A stretch of DNA of 64,000 nt from Qipengyuania gelatinilytica (GCF_019711315.1 NZ_CP081294.1:2046001-2110000); one strand, 5' to 3'. Counted from the stretch's first letter, positions 37,097 to 48,108 are shown. A program made the numbers and translations. The notes: generated from the letters alone by a model not told the origin.

Positions 37097-37783
37097 TCAG
37101 CGCCCGCGCAGGAACATGTTGATCGTCAACCGCCCTGTGGCCGGGTCCTGCGTCAGCTCATCCGGCCTCGGGATCACGCCCGAGTGCAACAGCCTTCCGC
37201 GATACAGAACGAGCCTGTCGGGCCTCGCCTCGACCTCGCCGATCAGTTCGTAGCGGTCCCCGTCGCCGTACCAGTAGGCCTTGTCCGGCATGCCGTATTC
37301 GCGCTCGTCTTCGCCAAGGCCCGCATCATAGGCCGGCTCGCGCGCATCTGTAATCGTTTCGAAGCCGGTGCGGCGATGGCGATAGAAGGCGGTCCCGCCG
37401 GTCTCGGGCCCGAGCAGGTAGAACATGATCGCGACCAGCTCGTCGCTGGCATGGTCGTAATGCGGAATGCGCTGGAGCGGCGAGAGTTCTTCGGGGGCGC
37501 GCGTGACCAGCGAGAATGTCGAGACTTCAAGGCTCACGCCCTTCCTGAAACCGAACACCTGCTGCAGCGCCTGGAACATGAGGTCGCGCCGCCGGTCGAG
37601 GAAATCGGGTTCCGCCCATGCGCGAAGGCCCGGATAGGACGCACCCGCCGCCTGGTATTCGGCCGAGCGGCCCCTCTCCAGCAAGCGGTCCACATCGCCG
37701 CTGAAATTGTCGATGACGACTACCGGCTCGCGCTCGCGTCCGAAGCGGTGAACTGTGATCTCGGGCTGGTCGGGGGCTTGCAT
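37097..37783 (-). CDS. DUF6445 family, 2OG-Fe(II) dioxygenase-like
   Basis: 228 residues. A double-stranded beta-helix enzyme is suggested by HYDH (an HxD pair) about residue 108, a distal histidine in RLLHSGVI and a following arginine in GRLTINMFL: the iron triad and 2-oxoglutarate pattern. PVVVIDNFSGDVDRL at the N-terminus is typical of the family. Related proteins often accompany tryptophan halogenases, but none is seen here. Convergent with the RTX gene. Confidence 0.75.
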   Translation of the reverse strand: MQAPDQPEITVHRFGREREPVVVIDNFSGDVDRLLERGRSAEYQAAGASYPGLRAWAEPDFLDRRRDLMFQALQQVFGFRKGVSLEVSTFSLVTRAPEELSPLQRIPHYDHASDELVAIMFYLLGPETGGTAFYRHRRTGFETITDAREPAYDAGLGEDEREYGMPDKAYWYGDGDRYELIGEVEARPDRLVLYRGRLLHSGVIPRPDELTQDPATGRLTINMFLRGR

Positions 37784-37870
37784 CGCGCGGAGGCTGCCCG
37801 CTCAGCCGCCTCGCGTCAATGATTGCAGGATCGTGGCTGGACCGCTTCGCGCAAAACGCCTAGACAGCAC

Positions 37871-39913
<2,043 letters not shown>

Positions 39914-39965
39914 TTTGAGCACGGCTCGTCGGCTGAAAAATTTTATATGCGAGGAGGCTCATTTC

Positions 39966-41075
39966 GTGACCGCTTGTATGTACCTAAGTCCCCCATTGGT
40001 GGTTGCGGAAAAAAGTGGAGTGTTGCCCGTGGTCGTCGCTGACACTTTGGCCACCCTTGTCGATCCTCAAACTCGAAAACCTATCCTTGGATCGGAGACG
40101 ACACCGGCAAGATTTGAAGCTGCTGAGCCCGGCTCTACCAGTCGTGTACATCTAGTGCGAAAGCTAAACGTCCATGAGCGGTTTGCTTGGGCATGCGCTG
40201 GGGATGGTGAAAATATCGCGCGACTTCGAAAAGAAATAATCCATCAATCAGCAGATTTGACCGAACTTGAGAGACCAATGCGGAGACTCGGGGATATCGT
40301 TAACTCACTTGGGGTCGTGAGTTTGGTTGGTGCTCATGTTCGGGGTGGGGAAATCAATGTCGTAACGCCAAACATCGATAGGAGGCATCACCGGAACATT
40401 GGCATGTACGAAGCCACCGGGTCAGGGGCGGCGGATCTCACAGCTAAGGTTGAGGGCTATGCTAACGATTTAGACCATGAGGATTGGACCTACGTATCCC
40501 CATTCTACAAAACAGCAGGTCTCGTTGCAGCTTTGAATGGAACTAGGCTGGCTGAAGAAATTGTGGGGCAGCACCGAAATAGTTGGGGCGGCTATTTGGA
40601 ATGGGCGTTTTATACACCAGAAGGATGGAGGCGGGGGCCAAGGACCCTGAACCTTTTTCGCTTTTTGGAGGCAGACGAAGGTAAGATTATCGGTGGTGGC
40701 AATGTAGCCAAATGCATCATGTACGAACCCGGACACGATTCGGGGCGGATCCTGTCGACGGCCCCAGAAGCCTTTCGCGAATTTATCTTGTCCCCGGCTC
40801 AAGAAGCTGGTGAGAAACCTTTTGACGTGGAAGAATTTGATTGGTCAAAATGGACGCCCGAGTGGGTAAATCTGACGATAGTGTGCAAGGTTCACGACAA
40901 GGTTAGAGATGGTAAGCATCTTCACACCTATTTATCGCGATCTCTGGATATGACCGAAATCGAAGAAAAGTTTGAGTTCAGCTATAAAGATGGCATCGTG
41001 CGATGGATTTTCGATGAGAATTGGAGCCGTGATCTTAACGCAAGCCTTGAGGCAGGTTTGTCGAGGTTCGAATAA
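39966..41075 (+). CDS. Unrecognised protein with Ntn/proteasome-like features
   Basis: 369 residues. GTG 39966 was chosen because GAGGAGG lies 8 bases upstream; a TTG at 39915 would also keep frame but has no ribosome site. The gene is clearly AT-richer than its neighbours, with codons unlike thiC, which suggests transfer. No family is recognised with certainty. The pattern GVLPVVVADTLATL ... ERFAWACAGDGENIARL ... YEATGSGAADLTAKVEGY resembles the strands and helices of proteasome/HslV-type Ntn hydrolases, and the chosen start places Thr at position 2. This is inference only. Confidence 0.55.
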   Translation: MTACMYLSPPLVVAEKSGVLPVVVADTLATLVDPQTRKPILGSETTPARFEAAEPGSTSRVHLVRKLNVHERFAWACAGDGENIARLRKEIIHQSADLTELERPMRRLGDIVNSLGVVSLVGAHVRGGEINVVTPNIDRRHHRNIGMYEATGSGAADLTAKVEGYANDLDHEDWTYVSPFYKTAGLVAALNGTRLAEEIVGQHRNSWGGYLEWAFYTPEGWRRGPRTLNLFRFLEADEGKIIGGGNVAKCIMYEPGHDSGRILSTAPEAFREFILSPAQEAGEKPFDVEEFDWSKWTPEWVNLTIVCKVHDKVRDGKHLHTYLSRSLDMTEIEEKFEFSYKDGIVRWIFDENWSRDLNASLEAGLSRFE

Positions 41076-41096
41076 GTAAAGTGAGGCAGTAACTCC

Positions 41097-41416
41097 TTAG
41101 AAGGTTTCATTTTTTCGTCTTGAGATGGCAAAACGCATAGCAGACACGGACTGAGGAAAGCCCGATATTCGGAGGCTGCAATGCCCATACAGGACGTGAG
41201 CTAACCCGCAGGAACCAGCTTCTCCACCAGCGCCCTGAGCTCGCTCGGCGTGGTGTGGCCGGCGACGATCTCGCGATAGCCGATGCCTGCCTTGCGGGCA
41301 TTTCGTCCTACCGCTGCGCTGCTTGAGGACCAACTTCCTTCTTCACCGGCGCAGCGCTGGCCTTCGTTGTGACCGACTTCTTGCGACACGCGCGACCCTG
41401 CCCCCACGTCACTCAA
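41097..41416 (-). pseudogene. Possible degenerate gene remnant
   Basis: Two short overlapping minus-strand frames each look protein-like in part: a Lys/Ala-rich stretch in one frame (KKSVTTKASAAPVKKEV, about 41330-41400) and IGYREIVAGHTTPSELRALVEKL in the other (about 41208-41290). This is as expected if a small gene was broken by a frameshift. No start with a ribosome site was found. The whole gene-free stretch is 41076-41489. Confidence 0.3.
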
Positions 41417-41489
41417 ACAACATAGGCCCCTGTTGAAATCCGGTGCGGCTTTGATCTAGGGCGTTAGCTCCGTTTGGGGGGCGACGACT

Positions 41490-42347
41490 ATGAAGAGTTC
41501 CGTTTTTCTGTTCGCATTTCCTGTGGCTCTTGGAGTAACCGCTTGCTCCGCATCTGCGCAAACCGAAGACCAGTTTGCCGCAGAGATGAGAAGTCGGGTC
41601 ACCTCATTGGAGGGTATCGATGGCGCCATTACTTCCCGCGAGGATGACCCGCTGGAATTGAAGCTGGTGGATCCTGACGGGAATGAACGACTGATCAACC
41701 TCCACCGGATTTGGACCTTCTGTCAAAACAATACCGCGGCGGATTGCGCGACCGTGAAAGAAGAGTTTCTCGAGAAGATAACGGCGGCAGTTCCCGAGAT
41801 GTCGAGGGAAACCCTGCGTCTGATCGTGCGTGACCGCGAATATTTTAGATACGTCAATAGTCTCAAAAACCCTGAAACCGGAGAGTCCCCATCGGTTATT
41901 TATCGCCAGATCGGTTCGGACCTTTTTGCACTTCTCGCAAATGACGGTCCTGAAACGATAGCCCTGGTAACCCAGGACCATCTTGAAGAACTCATGCTCT
42001 CGGAAGCTGAAGCGTGGGACATGGCTGAACGGCAGACTGCCGACGTCCTGCCGAAGTTGCCCAAGGCCGACGACATCAGGAATACCGGCGTTGCATTCGA
42101 GGATTTCGAATATCTGGGCAGCCTGATACTCGACCTGAAAAGCTGGGCCGCAATTTCGGACGAGGTGGGCGAGGACATGGTCATGACCGTGGTTTCCGAT
42201 CAGTTCGTCCTGTTTGGCACTATGCCCGATGGCCCAGACCTCGCTTCGTTCCGGCAGACGGTGGCCGACGATTGTCGAATGCAGCAGCGCTGTATCTCGC
42301 CAAATATCTATCGCTTCCGGCAGGGACGTTGGGAAGCAATCCGGTAG
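41490..42347 (+). CDS. Exported DUF1444-like protein
   Basis: 285 residues with a signal peptide; Cys19 in GVTAC could be lipidated, or cleavage could follow SASAQ. The central part (IYRQIGSDLFALLANDGPETIALVTQDHLEEL, then SEAEAWDMAERQ) resembles the DUF1444 family by pattern, which has no known activity. GC content is lower than in flanking genes, and it may belong with the AT-richer insert after thiC. Confidence 0.65.
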   Translation: MKSSVFLFAFPVALGVTACSASAQTEDQFAAEMRSRVTSLEGIDGAITSREDDPLELKLVDPDGNERLINLHRIWTFCQNNTAADCATVKEEFLEKITAAVPEMSRETLRLIVRDREYFRYVNSLKNPETGESPSVIYRQIGSDLFALLANDGPETIALVTQDHLEELMLSEAEAWDMAERQTADVLPKLPKADDIRNTGVAFEDFEYLGSLILDLKSWAAISDEVGEDMVMTVVSDQFVLFGTMPDGPDLASFRQTVADDCRMQQRCISPNIYRFRQGRWEAIR

Positions 42348-42404
42348 GATATTTCGTTCGGAGAACGCTTTCCTACTCCGCCAAAATCTGCCTTATCCTT
42401 CCGG

Positions 42405-42974
42405 ATGAGCACCGACAAAAGCACCGCCCTCACCACCACGCCCGCAATTCGCCCAAAGCACAGGCACGACGGCTGGACTGTCGAGCGCCAGACCACATTC
42501 CTGCGCGAGCTGGCTGCCTCGCATTCGGTCCGGAAGGCGGCCAAGGCGGCGGGGATGAGCCGGCAATCGGCCTATGGCCTGCGCGCGCGGTTGAAGGGGG
42601 AGCCGTTCGACCTTGCGTGGAATGCCGCGCTGCGCTGCCGCTTCGATGCGCTGGCGGAAGCGGCGATGGACCGGGCCCTCAACGGGGTGGAGGTGCCGCA
42701 TTTCTACAAGGGCGAGCTGGTCCACATCTCGCGCCGCTATGACGAGCGGCTGACGGTGGCGCTGCTCGCCATGCAGGAGCGGTTTCGCGGGCCGCAGCAT
42801 TACAGCTCGCATCCTGCCGCCATGTTCGAACCGCAGGAATTCGGCCCCTTGCTCGAGCGCGTGGAGAGCGGTCCCGAGACCTGGCAGGATGAAATCTACG
42901 CCCGCCTCGAAGACAATCTGCCGGAGGTGGACGAGGATGAGGATGAGGATTTCGAGGATTGGGAGGCGGATTGA
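42405..42974 (+). CDS. Helix-turn-helix protein with acidic tail
   Basis: 189 residues. WTVERQTTFLRELAASHSVRKAAKAAGMSRQSAYGLRAR is a clear HTH of the resolvase/terminase-small-subunit type (near residues 24-62). The last 25 residues are almost all Asp/Glu. No neighbouring phage gene supports a terminase role; a DNA-binding regulator is more likely. It is followed by a pair of 13-bp direct repeats. Confidence 0.65.
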   Translation: MSTDKSTALTTTPAIRPKHRHDGWTVERQTTFLRELAASHSVRKAAKAAGMSRQSAYGLRARLKGEPFDLAWNAALRCRFDALAEAAMDRALNGVEVPHFYKGELVHISRRYDERLTVALLAMQERFRGPQHYSSHPAAMFEPQEFGPLLERVESGPETWQDEIYARLEDNLPEVDEDEDEDFEDWEAD

Positions 42975-42984
42975 TCTTGCGCGC

Positions 42985-43079
42985 GTGTCAACTTCGCATG
43001 GCCCTGCAAAAAGGCCGGATTTGTGTGGGTTTCAGCCGGGGAGGACCGGGTGAAAGGGTGTCAATTGTGTCAACTTCGC
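42985..43079. repeat. Pair of 13-bp direct repeats
   Basis: GTGTCAACTTCGC occurs at 42985-42997 and 43067-43079, with a shortened GTGTCAATT copy just before the second. They lie in the 160-base gap after the HTH gene; binding sites for that protein are a possibility. Confidence 0.5.
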
Positions 43080-43136
43080 TGCTGCGAATTGGCGACAATC
43101 GGGCCGCGATAGACTAGGCTGCGCGGCCAGTAGACG

Positions 43137-43700
43137 ATGGCCGACTATCTGATCTTTTTCGCCCTCGTGCTGGGCATCAACCTGCTGCCCGCCTTCGGGC
43201 CGCCGACCTGGTCGATCATCGCGCTTTATGCCTTCAACAGCGATCTCGAACTTGTCCCGCTGGTGCTGCTCGGCGCGATTGCCGCTGCAAGCGGGCGTTT
43301 CCTGCTGGCGCATGCGACACGGCTGCTTGGCGCGCGATACCTGTCGGACAGGATACAGGCGAACCTCGATGCCGCGCGCGAGGCGCTGGAGAAACGCCGC
43401 CGCAACAGCCTGCTCGCGCTCGGCCTCTTTGCGCTGTCGCCGGTGCCATCGGCGCAATTGTTCGAAGCGGCGGGACTGACGCGCCTTCGCCTCCTGCCGT
43501 TTACTGCCGCCTTCTTTGCGGGCCGCATCGTGAGTTATTCGATCTACGGCTACACCGCGCAAGGCATCCGCTCGACCAGCATGGGCGAGGTGTTGCGCGA
43601 AGGGTTGGGCAGCGCATTCGGCATCGCGATCCAGGTGGCGATGCTTGCCGCACTGGTGCTGCTGGCACATATCGACTGGCGCAAGCGCTTGGGGCTTTAA
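43137..43700 (+). CDS. Small membrane protein, VTT/DedA-like
   Basis: 187 residues with about five hydrophobic segments. LLALGLFALSPVPSAQLFEAAGL and the following FFAGRIVSYSIYG resemble the core of VTT-domain membrane proteins of the DedA group, but the assignment is by pattern only. Function unknown. Confidence 0.6.
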   Translation: MADYLIFFALVLGINLLPAFGPPTWSIIALYAFNSDLELVPLVLLGAIAAASGRFLLAHATRLLGARYLSDRIQANLDAAREALEKRRRNSLLALGLFALSPVPSAQLFEAAGLTRLRLLPFTAAFFAGRIVSYSIYGYTAQGIRSTSMGEVLREGLGSAFGIAIQVAMLAALVLLAHIDWRKRLGL

Positions 43701-43781
43701 CTTGCGCGCCTTGCCCCCTTCCATCCCGCCCGATCGTCCCCATGTCGGTTGGAGAGAGAATAGAAAGAGGAGCGAAGCGCT

Positions 43782-44126
43782 ATGCAGGTCCAGTTTAATT
43801 CCGACAGCAGTGTCATGGGGACGGCAAACGTCGCCGAACGTATCGAAGCCAACGTCCGTGACAAGCTGTCGCGTTTCTCCGAACGGCTGACGCGGGTGGA
43901 AATCCACGTGCGTGACGAGAACGGGCCCAAGCACGGGGCCGACGACAAGGCCTGCATGATCGAGGCGCGCCCGCGTGGTGGTCGTGCCATCGGCGTGACC
44001 GAGCATGCGAGCAAGGTGGACGATGCGGCGAGCAAGGCCGCGCGCACGCTCGCCCAGCGTCTCGAGCGCCACTTCGGCAAGGAAAGCCGCCACGGCCATG
44101 ATCCGCGTCCCGACAAGGTGATGTAA
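43782..44126 (+). CDS. hpf: HPF/RaiA family ribosome-associated protein
   Basis: 114 residues. Short-form hibernation factor pattern: an N-terminal beta strand with NVAERIEANVRDKLSRFSERLTRVEIHVRDENG, a middle strand KACMIEARPRGG, and the helix SKVDDAASKAARTLAQRLERHFGK. It would bind the 30S decoding site in stationary phase. The long-form C-terminal dimerisation domain is missing. Confidence 0.82.
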   Translation: MQVQFNSDSSVMGTANVAERIEANVRDKLSRFSERLTRVEIHVRDENGPKHGADDKACMIEARPRGGRAIGVTEHASKVDDAASKAARTLAQRLERHFGKESRHGHDPRPDKVM

Positions 44127-44171
44127 ACAGCAAAGGGCAGGGTGGCGCCGCCCTGGTGCGGCGCTGCCTGC

Positions 44172-44618
44172 CTACGCTTCGGCGCGGAGCCTCCACCACA
44201 TGATGCCCCACGCCGCGATCGTCAGGGCAAGCAGGCCGATCTTCGGGTTCACCACCTGGTAGTTCAGGAACATGGCGCCGTGCAGCGCGAGGTAGATCGC
44301 GATCAGCACCAGCCCCGCCTTGCGCCGCGCGGCGAGATAGAGCGCAGCGCCCGACGCCAGGATCACGCCCATCACGGCGATCAGGCCGAAATAGAAGGCA
44401 ACGCTCCACGCCATGAACGCCTGGGGTTCGTGTTGTGCGAGGAAGGTCCTGGTTTCGCCCAGCGCTTCAGCCATTTCGCCCATTGCCGGCCACCAGCCGA
44501 GTTCTGCCCCCAGCATGGCGCTGCCGACACCAAGGCGTACCAGCCCGAAGGCGAGAAAGCCCGATGCGAGCAGGACGGCAAGGATGCGGAGCCACTTTGA
44601 CGCGAGGGAAGGAGTCAT
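44172..44618 (-). CDS. Small four-TM membrane protein
   Basis: 148 residues, about four hydrophobic helices (roughly 9-30, 68-95, 98-118, 124-142). No family recognised. Convergent with the HPF gene (45 bp between stops). Confidence 0.6.
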   Translation of the reverse strand: MTPSLASKWLRILAVLLASGFLAFGLVRLGVGSAMLGAELGWWPAMGEMAEALGETRTFLAQHEPQAFMAWSVAFYFGLIAVMGVILASGAALYLAARRKAGLVLIAIYLALHGAMFLNYQVVNPKIGLLALTIAAWGIMWWRLRAEA

Positions 44619-44649
44619 GGTGTATTGCTAAGGTAATGCACCCGAGCAG

Positions 44650-45114
44650 TCAACCAGCGCGTTCGAGGTCCACCACGATTCGGTCGAGCGATTGCAGGAA
44701 GCGCGAGCGGTCGGCCTTGCTGAAGGGCGGCGGGCCGCCTCCGATACCGTCCATTCCGGCGCGCAGGTCTTCCATGATCGCGCGGGTCGCGACTGCCGAA
44801 CCTATACTGGCAAGGTCGAAAGGCTTGCCGTTGTGCGCAAGGACCGTCGCCCCTGCCTTCAGGCAACGCTCTGCCAGCAGGATATCGGCAGTGATCACCA
44901 CGCTGCGCGGACCGGCATTCTCCGCAATCCAGTCGTCCGCCGCATCGAAGCTATCGCTCACCACCACGCGCTTCACGCGCTCGCTGACCGGCACTCTGAA
45001 AGGCGAGTTGCTGACCACGCGGACATGTGCCTTGTAGCGCTGGGCCACGCGATAGATCTCCTCCTTCACGGGGCAGGCATCGGCATCGACGAGAATGGTG
45101 ACGGGGTCGCTCAT
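44650..45114 (-). CDS. yaiI: YaiI/YqxD family protein (DUF188)
   Basis: 154 residues from ATG 45114. ILVDADACPVKEEIYRVA and VVSDSFDAADDWI plus VITADILLAERCL are the DUF188 signatures, a PIN/NYN-like fold with acidic residues that could bind metal. Function is unproven. Divergent from the cold-shock gene. Confidence 0.9.
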   Translation of the reverse strand: MSDPVTILVDADACPVKEEIYRVAQRYKAHVRVVSNSPFRVPVSERVKRVVVSDSFDAADDWIAENAGPRSVVITADILLAERCLKAGATVLAHNGKPFDLASIGSAVATRAIMEDLRAGMDGIGGGPPPFSKADRSRFLQSLDRIVVDLERAG

Positions 45115-45338
45115 CCAGCAATCGTTAGGCGTTTCGCGCCGCACGTGCTACCGCGCCGCCGCTGACGTCGAAATTTGCGACGGACTTCGGATTTTGACGA
45201 CGCCGCTTGCCGCAGAGCCTTCGCGCTCATGGCCCCGGCGAAAACCAGACGACGACTTCCTTTCTTCGGACGATTTTAAGCACGACCGCAAGCGCATGTC
45301 GCGCGGCGGAAACTCTACGTTCTCGAAAGGAACATCCT

Positions 45339-45551
45339 ATGGCCAAGACTGGCACCGTAAAATTCTTCAACGCCGACAAGGGCTATGGCTTCATCCAGCC
45401 CGACGACGGTTCGGCCGACAGCTTCGTGCACATCACCGCGGTGCAGGCTGCGGGCATGCAGACGCTCGATAAGGAACAGCGTCTCAATTACGAAGTCGAG
45501 CAGGGACGCAACGGCAAGGAAAGCGCCGTGAACCTCTCGGCTGCGGACTGA
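45339..45551 (+). CDS. cspA: Cold-shock domain protein
   Basis: 70 residues. RNA-binding motifs KGYGFIQ (RNP1) and FVHI (RNP2) are intact, with the family's usual length. GAAAGGA precedes the ATG by about 7 bases. The 225-base upstream region has room for a long leader. A strong terminator follows. It is a nucleic-acid chaperone. Confidence 0.95.
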   Translation: MAKTGTVKFFNADKGYGFIQPDDGSADSFVHITAVQAAGMQTLDKEQRLNYEVEQGRNGKESAVNLSAAD

Positions 45552-45567
45552 CCCCGCATGCGATGAT

Positions 45568-45606
45568 GCGCACCGGGCCGGGCCTCCCGGTTCCGGTGCG
45601 CTTTTG
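45568..45606 (+). terminator. Terminator of the cold-shock gene
   Basis: GCGCACCGG and CCGGTGCGC pair (9 bp), with an inner GGG/CCC helix in the loop and TTTT after. Confidence 0.8.
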
Positions 45607-45638
45607 AATTCCCGATTTCCCAGCGGAGCCATCCACGC

Positions 45639-45854
45639 ATGAGCCAATCCTACGAATTCTACTGCAGCCGCGCGGACGAAGCAGCTGCAGACGCAGAGGC
45701 TGCAACGCTAGCGAATGTACGTGAGCGTGCGTTGAGATCGGAAGCGACATGGCGCGGGCTTGCCGAGCAGGCACGGGCGGTTGCCGAGCAGCGCCAGAAG
45801 ATCGAGGAAAAGAAGGCCGAAGAACGCGCTGCACTGGAAGCGCAAGCCAACTGA
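45639..45854 (+). CDS. Small coiled-coil protein
   Basis: 71 residues, Ala/Glu-rich and mostly helical (SRADEAAADAEAATLANVRE...). No signal peptide. Similar short proteins of unknown function are common in sphingomonads. Confidence 0.6.
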   Translation: MSQSYEFYCSRADEAAADAEAATLANVRERALRSEATWRGLAEQARAVAEQRQKIEEKKAEERAALEAQAN

Positions 45855-45885
45855 TCCTGGAAGTTTCAGCCTACCTCATAGTCCA

Positions 45886-46455
45886 CTAGGAAAACGGCTG
45901 CTTTGTCAGCCGAACCAAACTCCAGTCGTAGCCCAATTCCTTCACCCGGCTTTCCAGCAGGGCGCGTATTTCCTGCGAAGGCTGCGGTTCGCGGGTCAGC
46001 ATCCAGAGATATCGGCCAGTGGGCTCACCGACGATCGACCAGCTGTACATGCCGTCGGCATCCAGCGGACCGCGGTCAAGCACCCAGTAATCGCCATAAA
46101 AGGGTCCGAAGAAGCTGACCTTCAACTTCGCACCTTCGCTGTCCTCCACAATCTTCGCGCGCCCGGTCGACTGCTCGAACTCGCCATCGAGCGAGCCTTT
46201 GAAGCATGAGTTCACGACGCGAATCTTTCCGTCATCGCGGAGCGAATAGTCTGCCGTCACCCCTTCGCAGTCGCGCTGGAAGGGCGCCTCGTAGCGGCCG
46301 TATTCGTACCACTTGCCGAGATAGGCATCGATGGCCACTGCCTTGGCTGGCTGGGGGACGGCCGGGTTCCCGACGGGGCCGGGTTTTCCGACGCATGCTA
46401 CCAGAGCGATACTGGTTGCGAGGAGGGCGAGATAGGCGCGCTTCGGCAAGGTCAT
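45886..46455 (-). CDS. blc: Bacterial lipocalin, lipoprotein
   Basis: 189 residues. Lipobox ALVAC (Cys21), then the lipocalin motif YLGKWYEYGRYEAPFQRDCEGVTA-like region with the GxW signature and a later TREPQ segment typical of Blc. It binds fatty acids or lysophospholipids at the outer membrane under stress. Confidence 0.92.
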   Translation of the reverse strand: MTLPKRAYLALLATSIALVACVGKPGPVGNPAVPQPAKAVAIDAYLGKWYEYGRYEAPFQRDCEGVTADYSLRDDGKIRVVNSCFKGSLDGEFEQSTGRAKIVEDSEGAKLKVSFFGPFYGDYWVLDRGPLDADGMYSWSIVGEPTGRYLWMLTREPQPSQEIRALLESRVKELGYDWSLVRLTKQPFS

Positions 46456-46647
46456 GACGGGTCAACCGCAGCTCGCAGGCGCAGTTCCGGCTTCTCGCAA
46501 ATGCGCCTCATCTCGCCAGCGGCTCGTCTCGACATAATATTGCCGAAATTCGAAACATCCGCAGCGGCCCAGCGTTCGTATCTTGAAGCACCAGCCGGGT
46601 GAGCCGGCTGTCGTTATGCTTAAAAATACACGCAAAAGGGAATTATC

Positions 46648-47217
46648 ATGAACAAGCTGACCATTGCGCTCGCCTCTGCCGCATCGCTGGCAATTGCTGC
46701 CTGCGGTGAAGCACCGGCCGAAGAAGATTACGACACCACTGCAGACACGACCGCGAACGCCGAAGCGCAAACCGGCACCATTGTCGAAGTCGCCCAGGGT
46801 AACGAAGATTTCTCGACCCTCGTGAGCGCCGTCACGGCAGCTGGCCTTGGCGAAACGCTGTCGGGTGAAGGCCCGTTCACCGTCTTTGCACCGACCAATG
46901 AAGCGTTCGGCAAGATCGACGAAGCCACGCTGACCGAACTTACGACCAACGACACCGAAACGCTGGGTGCAATCCTCCAGTACCACGTTGTCCCGGGTAA
47001 CGTCGACGCAGCCACGCTGACGCAGGCCATCACCGAAGCCGGTGAAGGTGGTTACACCATCGATACCGTTGGTGGCGGAACGCTGACTGCCAATGTGGTC
47101 GATGGCAACGTCGTCCTGACCGATGCAGCAGGTGGCACCTCGACCGTCACCGCGACCGATGTTCCAGCCTCGAACGGCGTGATCCACGTGATCGACACCG
47201 TCCTGATGCCGCAGTAA
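46648..47217 (+). CDS. Fasciclin-domain lipoprotein
   Basis: 189 residues; lipobox AIAAC (Cys19), acidic linker, then one FAS1 domain with GPFTVFAPTNEAF and the second conserved block ASNGVIHVIDTVLMP. It mediates adhesion or matrix contact at the surface. GGGAATT precedes the ATG, and the gene is a single unit with its own terminator. Confidence 0.93.
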   Translation: MNKLTIALASAASLAIAACGEAPAEEDYDTTADTTANAEAQTGTIVEVAQGNEDFSTLVSAVTAAGLGETLSGEGPFTVFAPTNEAFGKIDEATLTELTTNDTETLGAILQYHVVPGNVDAATLTQAITEAGEGGYTIDTVGGGTLTANVVDGNVVLTDAAGGTSTVTATDVPASNGVIHVIDTVLMPQ

Positions 47218-47236
47218 TCGCGGCTGATAGACGCCA

Positions 47237-47275
47237 AAAGAAAGGCGGCCCTTCGCGGGGCCGCCTTTTTCTTTG
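47237..47275. terminator. Bidirectional terminator after fasciclin gene
   Basis: GGCGGCCC and GGGCCGCC pair around TTCGCG, flanked by A-run and T-run. It serves both the fasciclin gene and the convergent downstream gene. Confidence 0.9.
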
Positions 47276-47298
47276 GGCAGATGTGTTTGCGACCGACC

Positions 47299-47895
47299 TT
47301 ATTCGCGTGCTGCCAGGGCAGCGGTCACATCGATGGTCTTGGCATTGCCGGTGCTCGGCTCGCGCGGCGAGGCTTGTGCTTCCGGTTGGTTAATCACGGC
47401 AGGCTCGGCAAGCGCCATGGGCGCTTCGGCACGCGTTGCACGCTGGCCGGTGTATGCTGGCGGTGCAGCCTGCTGGCGCTCTTCCAGGCGGACCTGGTAT
47501 TCGGCGCGGCTGCCGGTGAAGGCGAGCAGCGCTTCTTCGCGAGCGAGCCGTTCGGCATCGGCGGAGGCATAAAATTCGCCATACTCGCCCGCCATTTCGA
47601 CGCGGTCACCGCCACGCTCGTCCCACCAGGCATCGTCGCGCGACCCGCGCATCCGGCCATGAAGCGCAAGCTCGGCTACTTCGATCGTGCCGTCGGGCGT
47701 TTTGAGGGGATAGTGGTCGGGCGGGCGTTCGCCGGTGCGTAAATCGGCATTGCCGGCGGTCACCACCTGCGCTTCGGGTAGCGTATCGTAGCGATCGCGT
47801 TCGAGGATGCGGCTGTCGCCGATTGCAGCGCCGCTGAGGGCGCCTGCCATGGTAATCAGGACCACCGCACCCGCAACATGGGGGGCGTATTTCAT
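47299..47895 (-). CDS. Exported protein of unknown function
   Basis: 198 residues from the inner ATG 47895, which opens a hydrophobic N-terminus (YAPHVAGAVVLITMAGALSG). The rest is charged with Ala/Pro-rich tail and no recognised domain. Confidence 0.6.
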   Translation of the reverse strand: MKYAPHVAGAVVLITMAGALSGAAIGDSRILERDRYDTLPEAQVVTAGNADLRTGERPPDHYPLKTPDGTIEVAELALHGRMRGSRDDAWWDERGGDRVEMAGEYGEFYASADAERLAREEALLAFTGSRAEYQVRLEERQQAAPPAYTGQRATRAEAPMALAEPAVINQPEAQASPREPSTGNAKTIDVTAALAARE

Positions 47896-48108
47896 CGTCT
47901 GTCTCCGCAAGATGCGTCTTGCTGTCCAAACGCTCGACCACTGGCAGGCGTTCCTGCGGCACCGGCTCCCCGGGTTTCACCCCTCCTTAAGGACGCGCGG
48001 TAAAGGCGATGCAATGGTTTGCCGTCACAGTTAATGCCACAGTGAGAAATTGCCGCTATGGAATGCGCGTGAGCCCCTTCAGGGGAAGATTCAGAGTACG
48101 GACGAGCG

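Noticed and set aside
42405..42974. Phage terminase small subunit
   Set aside because: The HTH would fit, but no large subunit, portal or other phage gene is near.
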